Counted from the first letter of the stretch, positions 48,045 to 61,739 are shown. The stretch: 64,000 nt of DNA from Limanda limanda (GCF_963576545.1 NC_083638.1:7268522-7332521); one strand, 5' to 3'. The notes: generated from the letters alone by a model not told the origin. Made by a program: numbers and translations.

Positions 48045-50814
48045 ATCACGCACCCATCACAACAGATTCAAACTGCAGCAGACGAACATCATTCACTGAA
48101 ACCATTTCAACAGAGCACATTATACAATTTAAGTACATTTGTTTTGTCCGAAAATAAATGAAGACGATTCCAGAATGTACAGTATACATCGTTCAATTCC
48201 TTCACAAAACACGTAGTCACAGATGAGGTAAGAACATACATTTTGTTTAATGTTTAGCAGCAATTCCTCCCCGATGTGCAGCATCAAAAACACATTATGT
48301 CCTCTGTTACCCTTAATTATATACATTATAATAAACATATAATCATATTAAAGCGGTTTATGCTTCCATTGCTGTAGTATGGTGCATTTTGTGTGTCAGA
48401 CGTTATGACTCTTACTCATTTTCCATATTAACTGGTGTATGTTTGAGTTTCTCTTGCGTTTACATTGTTTTAACGTGCACATATTCCATATCCTCCAAAT
48501 ATGCCTTGTTAATACAGGAATGTAATGTCAATTTAAAATCGTATAAAAAAAGGTGCTGCACAAATAAAGGCTTTATATGGTCGTGCAGACACAGACAAAC
48601 TGATCCAGAAGCAGCATCTTGGGTGAAAGAAACAATTCATAACACAGTTTAATTCTGTGGTCTCTTGACTTTACCTTCTCGGGAAAAAGAAAGATTAGGA
48701 AGCATTTCAGTGAATTTATGAGAGTGTCGGCAACGGCAACAGAAAGGCAGAAACAGTATAATAGCTCAATTGCACCATGTGAGAGTTTAATGGCGTCTGT
48801 TCACAAAAGACCCCGATTTGTTTTGTGTCTTGAGGTCCGTGCTCCTCCGTGACCTCTTTTGTTCTCCCTTCAATCGGGTCACAGCAAACACAGGCCATTA
48901 GCGTCAAAAGGAAACACGACACAGGGACGTAACGAGCACAGCAGCAGGCGGACAGAAATAGAGTCAAATGTAAAGATAGAGACATTATCTCCGTTTGTGC
49001 TTCAGTTTATATGACGGACTTAAAAAGGATCAGGCTTTTAACAATTCCTTCTTAGAACAGTTGTGATTTTATGACTCCATGAAAAGCCTTGTGTCAGCAT
49101 CAGTGTCGATCTCAAAGATAATTGAACAGGTTTTCGCTGATGTTGCCACTAATTGGCCTTTGGCCCAGACTCTGGACCAGCTTTTTAGAACCTTATTAAA
49201 AACCTTGCACATTCTCACAGTGAATGACCAGCAGCTGACTTGCACATCTGGACGGGGGGTTGGAGTTCAGTAGATCAAAGTTACACGGCATTAACCTACA
49301 CTTATGGTCCCATTAAAAAAGAAGAGAATCTAATTAAGGCCGTTGTCACTTCTACACAGTTTGCTTTTGGATGGACTTTTCAGAAATCCCGACCAGTGGG
49401 GGTGGTTTCATTCCAGATCAAACTAAACCGTGGTTAGTACAAAACGCTGATGTCAGACATATGCAAAGTAAACTATAACAATGTCAAGTGTAGGTGCGGT
49501 GATTGAAACATGAAACCAAAACTAACCGGATCAAATTTTCATAACATAAAAAAGATGTGAAGCCTGATCTGAACTTTCAGGGGGGAAAACCCCCTTAAAA
49601 GATTGTTTTAGTAAAAATCAGCTTAACAGTTACACACATTCTGCAGAAATGAGTCTTTTGAATGAAGAACATTAATGTACATACTTCACAGCCTTAGATA
49701 CTCAGTAGTACAGTATTCTGAGCCCAGTTTATTCACCACAGCTTTTATCCTTCACCGGCTTGATAGTGATGTTATCCTATCATTTATTTTGTGCATTAGC
49801 TACATATCAGACCTTCCCTTCACCTGATGCCGGCCTCAGCCATGACTGTCAAAACACAAAGGTTTAAAGTAGGCCAGCTCACTGATTCAGGCGGCTGCAC
49901 CCAGGCTGCGGTTCTTCTGCTTGCAGGCGTCTCCTGTCAGTTCAGGCAGCTGCAGCAGTGAGGCTGCTCAGTGACTGGGCGCCCGGCAGAAGCTTCATTG
50001 AAATCCAAAGCATCAAACATGCCTGGAAGCAATTTCTCCACCTTCTCCGAGAGCCGCTCCTTCTCACCTTGGAGAGAGGAGAGAGAGAGAGAGCTGCGTT
50101 TCTGAAGAGTACATTTTCTGCAAGGTTTTAAGTTTTTGCTTCCAATGTACAGTGGGAATAAAATAATGATTTCTCATCCTTTTAGAATTATATCTTATAT
50201 CTCACACGTCCCTCGTTCCGTATTAAAATGTCTCTTCTTACTCGTCCTTCAACTTTATCATCCAACCAGAAAGACACACACACACACACATTTAAACATT
50301 GTGTTGTTTTCCATGCAGGGCATAAGCCACATATCAAAAAAGATACTAAGACTTTAAGCCATGTTTGGGAGAGAAGCAGCCGTGTTATCTGAGACACACT
50401 CACTCTTAATGTTACATAATCCTTTGTGTCCATGTTGTTTTCTGCAGAGCGCCGCTGCCGAGCTCCTGTTTACTCCAAATATTTCTAATTACAAACTTTC
50501 CTCTGCAGCCTTCAGGGTGAAGTGAACACGGTTCTGTTAATGTCTCACTTTAAAAAAAAGAGAAAGGTTTTTTAATCCTCTCATAACAGAAGTAACCTAA
50601 ACATCATGTCCCACACGTCTACTGGTGATTTCTTCCTCCATCATATTTCAAAGGCTGCTGACACTTGACAGGTGTTTTTCGTTTCTCATATCCGTTCATT
50701 TGGGGCCGTGTAAGGTTTAAAGTGTCGAACTAGAACAACTTTGAAATGTTGATGTCAACGCTCAGAGTTCGGGGATCGTAGCACAAACTTCAAAACTAAA
50801 CAGTCAACATTTAT
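48043..50814. other. Non-coding stretch
   Basis: No confident gene. It contains a short GA tract (50070-50092), a CA tract near 50275-50290 and one weak minus-strand exon-like segment (listed separately). Confidence 0.35.
49937..50067 (-). CDS. Possible terminal exon, unidentified
   Basis: On the minus strand a pyrimidine-rich (CT)n tract ends in CCAAG at 50068 and is followed by a 131-bp open segment encoding EKERLSEKVEKLLPGMFDAL and ending HCCSCLN before a TGA. The Cys-rich end loosely resembles a lipid-modified C-terminus. Against it, the acceptor tract is a simple repeat, AAGGTGAGA looks as much like a splice donor as an exon start, and 42 codons open by chance is not rare. I do not recognise the protein. 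Confidence 0.15.
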
Positions 50815-51045
50815 AATCCAGGAGTTTGCATGTTCTCCTTCCTCTGCTTCCTCCCACAGTCTAAACACATGCAGGTTAGGTTCATATGAGACTCTAAATA
50901 ATGTCCACAGGTATGAGTGGTTATTTGTCTGTGGAACTATATGTCCTTTGATACCTTGTCAGCTGGGTTTGGTTCCAGTCCCCTCCCCCCGGTGACCCGT
51001 CAAAGGATAACCAGTGTAGATAATGGATGGATTTACCAACCGATG
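50815..51045 (+). repeat. Abundant teleost dispersed repeat ending in GGAT-type repeats
   Basis: The order 'ggagtttgcatgttctcc', 'cttcctcccacagtctaaac', 'acatgcaggttaggttc', 'gagactctaaat', 'gtcagctgggtttggttcc', 'aaggataa' and 'gataatggatggat' is that of a very common fish repeat. The internal part, about 100 bp of the usual sequence, is deleted. It is non-coding. Confidence 0.65.
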
Positions 51046-54000
51046 CAACTCAACACTAAGCACAAAGACAAGGTTTTATCTCCTGATATCAGTGCAGCAT
51101 CACACTTTTGGCTGCATCCCTGTATTCCACACGTAGTAACGGAAGTTGGATACGGATAGAAAATGTTTTAATTCCAGTTAACATTCAATGAGTTTCTCTA
51201 AGAACAGATATTAAAGAAGACCACGTCCCTCCTGAGCTGTGTAGACCAAGATGTCTCAAACCAAATGATAATCCTTAGGAGAGGTTTTGGTTCCTGTACT
51301 ACTACTAATACTGGGAAAGGTTGGGCCGAGAGGGATCCACTCATTGGAACTTTCATTTTTTTTCAGGCTGGAAGATCGAAATAAGACCACCTAGTCGTAA
51401 CGCTATGATGCAATCAGCTTTCAAATGCAGGCTTCAAAAGGATCTAACCCCTGAAGACTCAACACTTAAGAATGGACAGATAAAAACAATGTCAAATCCT
51501 CTTGAATTAGTTTGTATTTAAAACTAAATTTCACAAATTAGGTGATATTGTAATTGTCTGGGTGTTGTCTTTTTATTGAGGGACTTTAAATCAACTGTTT
51601 CTTTGAATTATCGCTATTACTGTTGTTATTATAACGTTCCTTTTTTGTTTAAGGATTGATGTGTGAAGTAGATATTACGTCTCCCTGCACCAATGAAAAC
51701 TAACTCAAGGATTTCATTTTCTCAGCAGTAGAAATATATGACACACCAAAGCTCATCACCCGAACTGATCAGGCTCAGTTGTAAGGTTTCTCCAGGTGGG
51801 GACATCGTGTGCGACGTCCTTTGTTCAGCCCGACACGAGCTAGTTAATTTCACAAGTGCAGTATAAGCAGCTCCAGCTGAAGCGACATGTGCAGCATCTG
51901 CACTGGACGTCATAAATGCTCCTCAACAGCTTCTATTCCTGAGCCATTGTCCGACCAGCTCGCTGTGACCCAATTTCATCACAATTCAGCTGGATTAATG
52001 ACAGCCAGACAAAAGATGGCGAGCGTGTCCATTATGGCGAGAAGATAAAGATAGAGGTGGTGGCAGAAAATCTTAATCTGCTTTTGCTTCTCTAAGCAGT
52101 CTGTGTTGTGTAATCTCTTCCCTAACATGTGATATGATAAGATCTTTCCTCTGATTCTTTATGTCTTATCTCTCTGGAGCTCAGGGTGAATTGAAAAGGA
52201 AAAAATATATATGTTTCTGCTTTTGTTTCAGTGCATAAACATACGGCACAATTTTATAGACTGGATTTGAGATTGTACAGATGCAGGTTGATCACAGCTA
52301 GATATTATTTTGAGTTCAGTTTGGATGTATTTGTAGGAAACAGTGAATACAGACATTTTGAATACCAATGCAAGGGAACATTCTATATATATATTGAGAA
52401 TCAAAACAAATATCTTCATCTGCAGAATCATAAACTAACGATCAGTCATCATTTAACTTAACGTGGACTTTCACCGATTCCAGTGTCAAAGCAAAGACCT
52501 GAGATCCACACAGTTGTTGTGAGCAGAAAAATGTAGTTGATTCTTTGCAAAGACAAATAAACAAAGGTATAAAAAACATGGTGGTAAATATTGAATATTG
52601 AGTGTGACATAAACCAATCATTCACTACCCACTACTCACTATAAAGGTATTTATATGTCAATGACAATAAGAAAAAAGCCTCTGGACTCTACCTGGTGTC
52701 ATTCTTGCAGGATTATGATTAAAACAATATCCTCACCCTTGGAAAAACCCTTGAAACTTACATGTTTATTTTACACTTTTGGGTCAAGAACCAGTTGAAT
52801 AAATGTAAAATTAAACCACTGTTACCTATTTATTCCCATGACAATATCAGGATGTGTCCGTGTCTCGGCCGCTCAGAGAACCAGTAAGGACCAGTAAGGA
52901 CCAGTCGGTGCACCGAACCGATCAAAGCTCCTTTCCATCTGCAGAGAGGGCAAACCAAATTCAAATGTATGAACTGAAAGTGATGCAAATTTAATGTGGA
53001 CGTCTCTGATGCATGCATGTAGAGCACCTGCACCACAAGATTAGACACCGGCCGGCCGGAGGCAGAGCATATATACATATTGAATGTGGAACACAAATTT
53101 TCCATTTCTGTCCATTTTCTGCCCATGAATTAATCATACACACTGTGACTTTAACACAGGGCCAAAGGTATCAGTCACATTTCTTTGCAGCCCAAAAATA
53201 TATATCACTAGGAACCTTGCAGCGTTTTAAAGCATCTTTACAGTTTACTACTTATTGTTTGTCCTTGAGTTTGATTTTCCAAGAAAAAGTCAATAGCAAT
53301 AAAGTGCAGGTAGAGCAGAAAGTAAGTCTCAGACTTAGAAAGTGTTTTTTTTTATTTTTATAAAAAGAAGCACTTGTAAAAGTGGATTTTTGTATTACAA
53401 ACCTCGAAGAACAGATTTGTAACGTTAAGGACATTTCTCTCCCCCTGACGATTTTATTTGAAGTGAAGGACGATTATCATTTATTAGATTCATTATAAAT
53501 CACATCTATGTGTGGAACCCACTTTGTGAAGTGAAAAGGAGTTTTTAAGTTTCATGTTCAAACGACACCTTGACTATTCAGAGGTTTTTCTTCTCTGTGA
53601 CCTGAGACCAGATGAAGATGATTCCATGGCTGTGAGCAGGTGCAGTGATCAAGAGGTGGGAAGGCTCCAGAGCTCCAGCAGGAGGGGAGAGACATTCAGA
53701 CATTTCTTTATGCTGGATGTATATGTAACAAATGATTATGTTTTGTGAAGGCCTATAGAAATCTGTTCTGTGTGGGCTTGACCTGTGTGGTGGGTGTTCC
53801 CTTAGTGAAGCACATAATCAACTGTAACGTCTTCAGCTGGATGAGTGCATTTCCATCGGCGGGAGAGTCTCCCTGTGTCTGCTGCTAATTAGACATTTGT
53901 CAAAGGCTATGCACAGAACAAGATGCTTATCAGACACAGTATCAGATTCAGAATCAGAGGTTTTTTCAAAGGTTTTCCACAACACTACCTCCACCAAGAC

Positions 54001-55133
54001 TCTACAAGTCCATACACTCATAGATACCAGTCCAAATATTTATTTATCAGCGACAAAGTGTCAAAATCTAAAACACCCATTTCGCGATGTTAAAAGCGTG
54101 AAAAATTTGCATCTAACCAAACGGACAGTGATGAAAACATAACCTGTTATTAGGAATCTTGATCATCTTTAATACTAACACTTAACTATACTATAACTAA
54201 CACTATAACTGATACTGTCTGCAACCAGGGGCTTGTCGATATCGTATTTCTTTGACAAATTCGGCCTGAGGCAAAAGATTTGTTATTTACATTTTCCTGT
54301 ATATTTATTATTTTTCTTAATTGATTACTTTTTATATATATATATATATGTTTTTAGCTCGACTGCCATAGAACCCATCAGTCATCATTTTCATGTGAAA
54401 AGCTGGTGGACAGCATCAAGAAAAACTAAAAAAAAGGCAATATTGCAAAAGAAATGCCCATGCACCAGGTCTTTTATCTAGTTAAATTTCAGATTAAAAT
54501 GGAAACACTAGGCAGTTTTTACCTTACGCTATTTTATTACAGGATCAACTGAACCTTCTCCCTGCTCCGACTGAAGCTATTCCCAGTGCGTCGTGCTACA
54601 GTGAAAACAGGCGCAGTAATTGCACTGCTCTGAAGGTCCTCATGAAAATTCAATATCAATGTGTTTTCATTCCCATCACTGTATTCCTCCGGAGCACCTG
54701 TCAAAAATTGTTTCGCGGGACCAGCAATGCAACTCAATATCAACTCAAATCTCCTCTGAGTCTCTCTTAATCCATTGCTATTACCTCTCTGCGCCCGTTT
54801 AAATCCCCGTGGATTGATTTTGGTTTTTACAAACCTGTGTTCACTGTGGTGAGATGATGCTTAAAATAGCAGAGACGGCAAAAGACAAAGGAGAAAAGGA
54901 GATTGAAACTGCGACGGGAGACAGATGTAGCATAGCCGACACCTACTGTATATAAACAAAATAGATTTCTTCTGCCATTGTCTTCATGGCATTATTTCGC
55001 TCTCTCCCATTATACTAATCTTAATTGGAAGCTTTAAAGTTTTAAATCCTTGTGGAATTGAGGCGTTTGACTGAAAAACTATTTGCAGCATATTTCACTA
55101 ACAGCGTTTTTACCCATCAGGCTTGCTGACCAA
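51046..55133. other. Long non-coding stretch
   Basis: No supported gene. A (TA)n tract lies at 54332-54350. About 54540-54740 has a balanced, motif-dense composition like a conserved non-coding element. Other open frames are short and unrecognised. Confidence 0.3.
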
Positions 55134-55200
55134 CTTTTAGAAAAGCTATTTGTGTCCATCGCCTTCGCCCGGTGATGGACACAAATAGCTTTTCTAAAAG
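55134..55200. repeat. Perfect 27-bp inverted repeat with short loop
   Basis: The left arm 55134-55160 is the exact reverse complement of the right arm 55174-55200. The 13-base spacer (55161-55173) can add three more pairs (one G-T), giving a 30-bp stem and a 7-base loop. No terminal repeat family or target site duplication is obvious around it. It may be a fold-back from replication template switching, a recently formed hairpin RNA locus, or an assembly artefact. Confidence 0.95.
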
Positions 55201-55640
55201 CCATGGAAAACAAACGGGTCGCGATGCGTCCCAGCTGTCGCTGTTTGATCTGGAAAAGCAATGAACTCTCTCCAGGTTTCCGTCCGCAGACACGGCCAGC
55301 GATGATCCGGTGAGTGCCCAACAAAGCTGGGAGCGCTGCAGGGAATTGAACTTCTCCACCCACGCAGGTGTCTTCATATATTCGGGCCGATCAGACTTCC
55401 TGTCCGAGCCGCGTGGGGCTTTGCGCTCTCTGCTTCGTGGGCTCAGTGCTCAGATGGTCAAAGTCGAGAGGACACACCTCTGCTGGGCAGCGACTGCTCA
55501 TATCAGCCACTGTCTCTTCTGCAACATTAAACTAGCAAGTCAGCAGGCATGTGATGTAATACATGTCATTCAAAAGTATAGTCCTGTCTGTGTCCTGTAC
55601 ATTTGGCAGTATTGACAATAAAGTTGACTCTGACTTTGAA
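55201..55640 (+). other. Non-coding stretch ending in a LINE-like tail
   Basis: GC-richer than its surroundings, with a 101-codon open frame (55310-55615, plus) that matches nothing I know. It ends 'ttgacaataaagttgactct|gactttga': a polyadenylation motif followed by a short TGACTT-type repeat, typical of a fish retroelement 3' end. The element body is not recognisable. Confidence 0.3.
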
Positions 55641-55959
55641 GTTCAGACTTACAAGGTCGCTAATATCACAAGACTGAGTAGTTCTGTATTACTTCTGTAT
55701 TTCCCTGAATGTATTTGTCTTAGTCCAAAAATGTGTTAATCCTTGTTTGATCATGCTAAGCACTTTGTTTTGAGTGTTGCATAAATAAATATTATTATAA
55801 TAATATAACACAACAGCATTCGATGGCGGCAGTTTTAATGTTCTTAATTTACACATTTACTTTGTAGTAATGTAAAAGAAACTGTAGAGATTTAAAAACA
55901 TGTGTAAGCAGCATGTATATACCTCCATCGTGACCTTTATGAAACAATCAAATTCACTA

Positions 55960-56450
55960 GATCTTTTATATTTGGATAAATATCAGGTTTTTTTTCACCA
56001 AGATCAAACAATTATTCCCTGAAGAAGTAAAATAAATTCCTGGATCTGCACCAAAATTGAAGGAGCTCTTGCCAAACCTGCAGTGCATCTTTCCACCGAG
56101 TTTAGCAGTTTTAGTGGAATCCTGCTGAAAAACGAGATAGTCTGGTGAAAACATAACAACTGCCCCTTAGTCCAGAAGTCTAAATCTGCTGGATCCGACT
56201 TTTTATTTGGATCTGCACACACTCAAAGTTATCAGGGTTTGTTTATTATTAAATTCCATGAATGTTTGCAGATGTTAAACAAATTTAAAAAATCCTGGAT
56301 TTGCCCCTTTGTTCAGATCCCAGCAGGATCTTTCTTGGCGTCCGTCCCATCCTTCCCCTAAGCTCAATGCAAATCAGTTTTGTGGTTTTAACATAATCCT
56401 GCTGACAAACTAACTAACAAAAGGACAAGGGGTAAAAACTTTAACCTCCA
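55960..56450 (-). repeat. Two adjacent degraded copies of the dispersed fish repeat
   Basis: Minus-strand reading gives 'aggttaaagtttttacccc' and 'gtcagcaggattatg' (from about 56450), then a second pass starting near 56160 with 'gttttcaccagactat' and 'cagcaggattccactaaaac'. These match the copy at 44796-45170 read on the plus strand. The double arrangement suggests one insertion beside another, or a local duplication. Confidence 0.5.
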
Positions 56451-58259
56451 TTTTTCTACGTTTTGCTGTGCAGCACATCCAGTGGTTATGAAACAGCAGA
56501 GGTGGGATCACGTGAGTCAGTCCAGCGAAGACGCAGTGAGACGGAAACAATCGGGATTGGCAGCATCTCAGGTGAAAAGTCTCGTCTGTCCCTGATCCTC
56601 GTGTTCAGGGGAGGACGACAGGATAATGAACAGCGGATCGGTTCCCACGTGTCCTCCGCTGTGTGACAACAGCAAACTGACAGGTCCCCTGCAGGTCAAA
56701 CTGTACGGGACGTTATGATGTGTGTCAGAAACACCGATATCAATTTTGCAGCATGTCAGATTGTGCAATGGAAGAATTGACTTACTGTAAATAGAGAATA
56801 CGTTCCTGCAGTGACACATTCTGAACTCATTTCTATACGGCTCAGCTCTGTTTCTCACTCCGTATAGTACTTGTCAGTTTGCTATATGTTTATGTTTTTC
56901 CATCAGCTCATGTTTGAATGGTTTTGTTTGTATAGTTTTGTCAGACTTTTGAAACCCCAGCGGGAAGTCGGCTGCTCGGAAACGGGAAGAAAAACAACTT
57001 CTCAAGGACCAATGCAACGAAACACTTCGTACAAGTAGCTCTATTAGATGAAGTTTTATAATTAACCATTAATGAATGTAGATTAATCCTGAACTACTCA
57101 GTATATTGTTTCTGTTGAGGTGAGAATGCTCACATACAACCAGCGGTGGTTTCTCTGAGATACTTTCCCTTATTGTTCCGAAAATCCTTCACATCCTAAA
57201 CCGTTACCTCCCCCCCGCTGCTACTAACACCAGGTTTTAAAAAGCTCTTAAGGAACCTGGTTTATTTAGCTTAATTTGCAGCATGTTTATTATTCATGAG
57301 ATTTAATCTAAGATTTTAAGGCTCAATTATTTGATTCGGTTTAAAAGGCTTCATCCAAACAAAATCCAATAAAGCTTGTTTCAATAAAAACAAGGACAGA
57401 AACAAGGACTAAGTTCCACGTATCATAAATTCCAGTCTGATCTGAAGCAGCTTTTTATTCTCAGTGGTGCCTCATGTGTTGAAATGAGGACAAAAACACT
57501 ACAAATCAAAAGAAAACTCAAGCACTTAAAGAACAACAGAGCTGCTTCAACATGGAGCGAGTGAGGAAACATTTGAGATGTTAGCAGACGCCCGTCCGCC
57601 TGATCACAGTCATCCTGTCCCCACTTCATTTGATTCAGGACAAAGTGCAGAAGAAGAAGAGGAGCAGCTGGGCCTGGTGTTTCTCTGCCTGTGTGACGCT
57701 TCTCACCAGAACACCATGAAGCTTTCAGATTCTGAATCTGACTTGTTGAGCCGTTGTTCAACAAATTTAATTCATGGGCAAAGTGGAGAAAACATATTTA
57801 AAGCTTAAACCTTGTGAGAGGCAGTGGCAGAAAAAAGAATCTGTTCGTTTCTACAACTATTTTAGTTTTTTTGAATTAAATAATCAATTTGCTTTGATAT
57901 ATAAATGCAAAAATAATTATTCTTTTAAAACCTTTGTTTTGCTGAGATCACTCTATTCTCGGTTCATCCTGCATTGTATGAACACTGAGAAGCATGGAAA
58001 TACGTTGGATTCATTGTGAAACGGGTTAGAAGACATCCCAATGTGGTTTAAGATCCGATCTGAGGATTCACGGAGGACCCGTTCAGGTCTGAACTCAGCG
58101 CTGAGCACTTGTGATTGGATCAGTCAGAAGGGATGTTGTTACCAGGTCTTAACGGGTCAGTGAGAACTTATTGATGATGCCAACGGCTTATGATTTGGGT
58201 TTGATAGCATTGATTGTTTGCTGGGTTACACACAAAAAAAACAACTTAGTAGCTGTCCT
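56451..58259. other. Non-coding stretch
   Basis: No supported gene. The overlapping open frames at 57423-57764 (minus, 113 codons) and 57578-57808 (plus) match no family I recognise. Confidence 0.35.
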
Positions 58260-58490
58260 CAAAACTAAAAGGACTTGGAACAAGAAAGAGCCCATTGAAT
58301 TATTTGTGAGATTTGGCATTTTTGACATATTTATAGATTTCCCAGGGAATAATTCATGTGATTTTAGAGTGGATCCAGACAAAGATGCAGGTTGAGGATA
58401 TTCTTTTTGTCACTTTTCGTAACATCATGTGATATTTTCATCAGTTTCTCATGGATCATGATATTTAGGGGACTGTGGTTGCAATTTGGA
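58260..58490 (+). repeat. Degraded copy of the dispersed fish repeat
   Basis: Phrases 'gagcccattgaattatttg', 'gatttcccagggaataattc', 'gagtggatccagacaaagatg' and 'ttctcatggatcatgatattt' correspond in order to the middle of the family seen at 44796-45170, here less deleted internally. Confidence 0.5.
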
Positions 58491-59559
58491 GCAGGACTGT
58501 TGCGTACCGGCCGAGGTATCAGGCGCTCTGCATTTCCAGTTGTTAAGGAATGTTCAGAGTTTCCTGTTTCATAATGTCCAACCCTGTGTTCCTGCTTACT
58601 GGCACCACAGTGCTCCTTATTAGTGCTGGAAGGCGTCATGTGATGTGCTGAGGCTAAAGCTGGGTGAAGAGCTGAATCCATCACAAATCCAAGATGGGCT
58701 GAAGAACTATTAAGCTTTACGTCAAAAAGCTATAGTTCGAGAAAGAAAGGAAACCGTGCTTCACCATCTCTGTGCTCGTGGATGTGCCTCATCTGAGCAG
58801 AGACAGAAATCACATGTGAATACAGTGGATTAGACACGTATATGCATCGTCCTACATTTACCTAGAGAGTTACTCGTGGTGTCTTCAGTGCAGGGTATGG
58901 GATAAAGACCGAGGACAAAAGGAAGTTGTTCTCTTTTCACAAGCCTCGACTCTTGAAAGGGTCTGGCTGGGAGGAAAGAGACAAGTCTGGGTATCAGCCT
59001 TCATTTAACACAGGCGCTGTGGAATGTAATGGGAGTGCGCCTGTCTCACTGAAGTTGACACAGAAACAGGCCAAAGATAAAGTGTTCAAGCCAAACAGAA
59101 GATATTTATGCTCTCAACAAAATGAGCACTGGCTGGAGACAGTGTGCAGTGAGAGCAGTCATCTGGTGATGAGATGGGAGGACTGGTACACCGCCCTGCC
59201 GTCCCCGGTCACTGCAGAATTGAGTAACACACACGGTCAAGCGTGATTTCATGTGTAATTAAATTTGCTTGTGTCCATTTAACTTATTTGTGTCCCCCTC
59301 CCAGACCCCGGGATCATTATGCATGATGGCTTGCAGCCCTCGGCCCCTTGGGAGATGCAGTGGAGCAAAGCCATCATTAGTGTTATCAGTTCCACCCGGG
59401 CTCTTCCTCCGATAAGAGTTAGAATCCTCCTGTTTCACGCACTGACCAGAACGTTAGAGTCTGGGTGAATCAATCCAATCCATATGTTTAATACCCATAA
59501 TGCATGTTTGTCAACTGTTGCATAAAGAGCTGCAACATGTCTGAGGCCTAGACTGAAAC
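58491..59559. other. Non-coding stretch
   Basis: No supported gene. The 106-codon open frame at 58926-59246 (plus) has no recognisable motif and no splice support. Confidence 0.35.
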
Positions 59560-59850
59560 TAAATCTGCACTGTGCAAAAGAGAAGGGATACGGGCGCTGC
59601 CATCTCGTGCTGGTCACGTTGTTTGGAGTCTCGGCTGTCAATCATGTAGTTTTACCCTGTTTTTATAGCTTCAAATAACTAAATGTACTAACCTATCAAA
59701 CAAAATGACAACTCGGACGTGGATCAGTGTGATTAAAAACCTGTAAAACATGTAAACGTGTATGTTTTTAGTTTGGCCCATGTCCAATCAACTGTCATGG
59801 AGGAGGAGGGTTTATGAACTATACTTCAGCAGGCCACCAGGTGAAAGTAG
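59560..59850 (+). repeat. Degraded MITE-family relative
   Basis: It shares 'gctgtcaatcatgtagtttt', 'accctgtttttatag', 'agtttggcccatgtccaatc' and 'ggaggagggtttatgaacta' with the MITE at 26135-26549 in the same order. The terminal inverted repeats are not preserved. Confidence 0.45.
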
Positions 59851-59999
59851 GATCAAATACTTATAATATAATAATAAGACCATAAAACCACTATGATAGC
59901 CTCCAGAAACATTGTACGTCACAGGTCTCCTTCTGCAGCCATTTCATTTGAAAGTCGGATGCTTGGAGAACATTCGACTTCGCAAAGGTTAACGTCTTA

Positions 60000-60200
60000 T
60001 GTTGTATTGTTAAAGAAGTTGAAAGAATTCCTAGATCCACCGTTTTTTACAGATCAGTCCCGGAATGTAATGGGTTCTTCCTCGAGTTATGCCCCGCCCC
60101 TCCTCACCATTTAATGGAAATTACTTGATTAACTTTTGTGTAATTGTGCAAAATAACAAACAAAACGCAGATCAAAACCATAACCTCCTTGGCGGACGTT
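60000..60200 (-). repeat. Degraded copy of the dispersed fish repeat
   Basis: On the minus strand it begins 'tccgccaaggaggttatggt' and continues to 'gatctaggaattctttcaac'. It is the most consensus-like start of the family in this window (compare 'tccaccaaggaagtt' at 44800). Confidence 0.55.
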
Positions 60201-61739
60201 ATAATAACACGTGAACCACAACCTATAACTTCACCAATACACAAAACATCTGCAGCACTTTTCTGCTCCACTTTTCATGGCGACTGTTTTTATATCTGAT
60301 GAAACGTCCACTGAACGTTCTTATCGTCCGAGGCTCCGACTCAGTCCGTTGCCGACGAGCTTCTGCAGCCGACGTTATTCCAGTGATTTACAAGAGAAAC
60401 AAAACCAAGTTGTCAAACTTTAGGGTGGGACTTCTGAATGTTTTACGTCGGCCATTACAAGGCTGTCAGGGGCTGAAGTGGTTTATGATCCTGGATATCC
60501 AGTCATCACGAGCACGCCGTGGTGAGAAACAACAAAACCACTCGCTGTGATCAAAGCATCTCGGCGATATGTTGCTCTTTTAATCAGGATCGTCAGAAAC
60601 GCCTCTGATCTGAATATCTGGAAGAAGCAGCAGCTACAGAATTCACGCTCGATCTCAGCTCCCTTTGACTCACCTCAGTAATTGGTTTCACTGTGATCTA
60701 CAGTGGCTGTTAAGCTATTCATAAAGGGGAGCCGACATCGCCGCAGGGAGACCTGAGTGAGCGGCGCACCAGCGTGCAGCCCGGCGGTGCGATGCTCTCA
60801 CTTAGAAATAATAAAGAGGGGGAACTCTGCCGCTTTAATTGCTGCTCATGATTAAAGGGAAAACTTTTTGAATGCAATGGACACGGAGCCCAGGCGTTAT
60901 CAGAGAGGTATTCCCAAATAACCTGAGCCGCTCGTACACGAAGCCATTAGCAGCTCAGTCGGCGGGGAAATGCACGAGCCGTATTTTAGACTCCTGCAGA
61001 TTAACATTTCATGTGACACAAAAGATTTTCATAAAAATACACTAAACAGTCCGCTCCCTTTTCTGCTTTAAAGCGAGTGTGCAGGAAATAATGCGTGTGT
61101 CAGCTGAAAGTCGCTCTCCAGCAGCGGTGAAGGTTCATCAGCATCCGTTCAGGCTTCAGTCTTCATTGTGACAGAAACTGTTTATAAATGTCATCATGGA
61201 CACGTTGCGTTTGACTGACATTTTCATTAGTGGCTCTTTTTTCTCTTTCTCTTCAATCTGCAGTTTATCTCTATAAAACCTGTAACTCAATCTCAATACA
61301 CTTCAACACTATGAGAGGTTTGTGATTATCATCATCTGCAGATGTGGAGGATCAGTAGAGCTCCATTCAAGAGGACAACAGAGTGACACTGTGCTCGAAT
61401 TATTCTGACATGAAGACACCGTGAGGGAGTTCTCAGTGGTTTTCTATGTGGATTAAAATGTGTTTTGGTATTTTCAGGGGGAACGGAGCTTTTTAAATGA
61501 GAGCTTCCTGTCAGGCTGAGTCAGCAGCTTCCTTCAAATCAAAGCTTGATCAAAGCCACGTTTAACAGTTTTATTCTGTTATTTATTTTTGTTGAGTCAT
61601 TTTTGATGTATTCTTACTTATTTGTGACACATTTTATAACTTTCTTTTGAGAAGTTATATCAAATGGGGGAGCTAAATAAATAAAGATAATATTATTTGC
61701 ATGAATAAACATTAACCTGAACTGATTATTCGTCTCATA
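60201..61739. other. Non-coding stretch with conserved-element-like patch
   Basis: No supported gene. About 60690-61020 is motif-dense and balanced in composition ('gctgctcatgattaaaggg', 'acgaagccattagcagctc'), like a conserved non-coding element. An 83-codon frame at 60299-60550 is unrecognised. Confidence 0.3.

Noticed and set aside
47764..48161. Thr/His-repeat and Cys/Val-repeat proteins
   Set aside because: These are translations of the CA microsatellite on the two strands.
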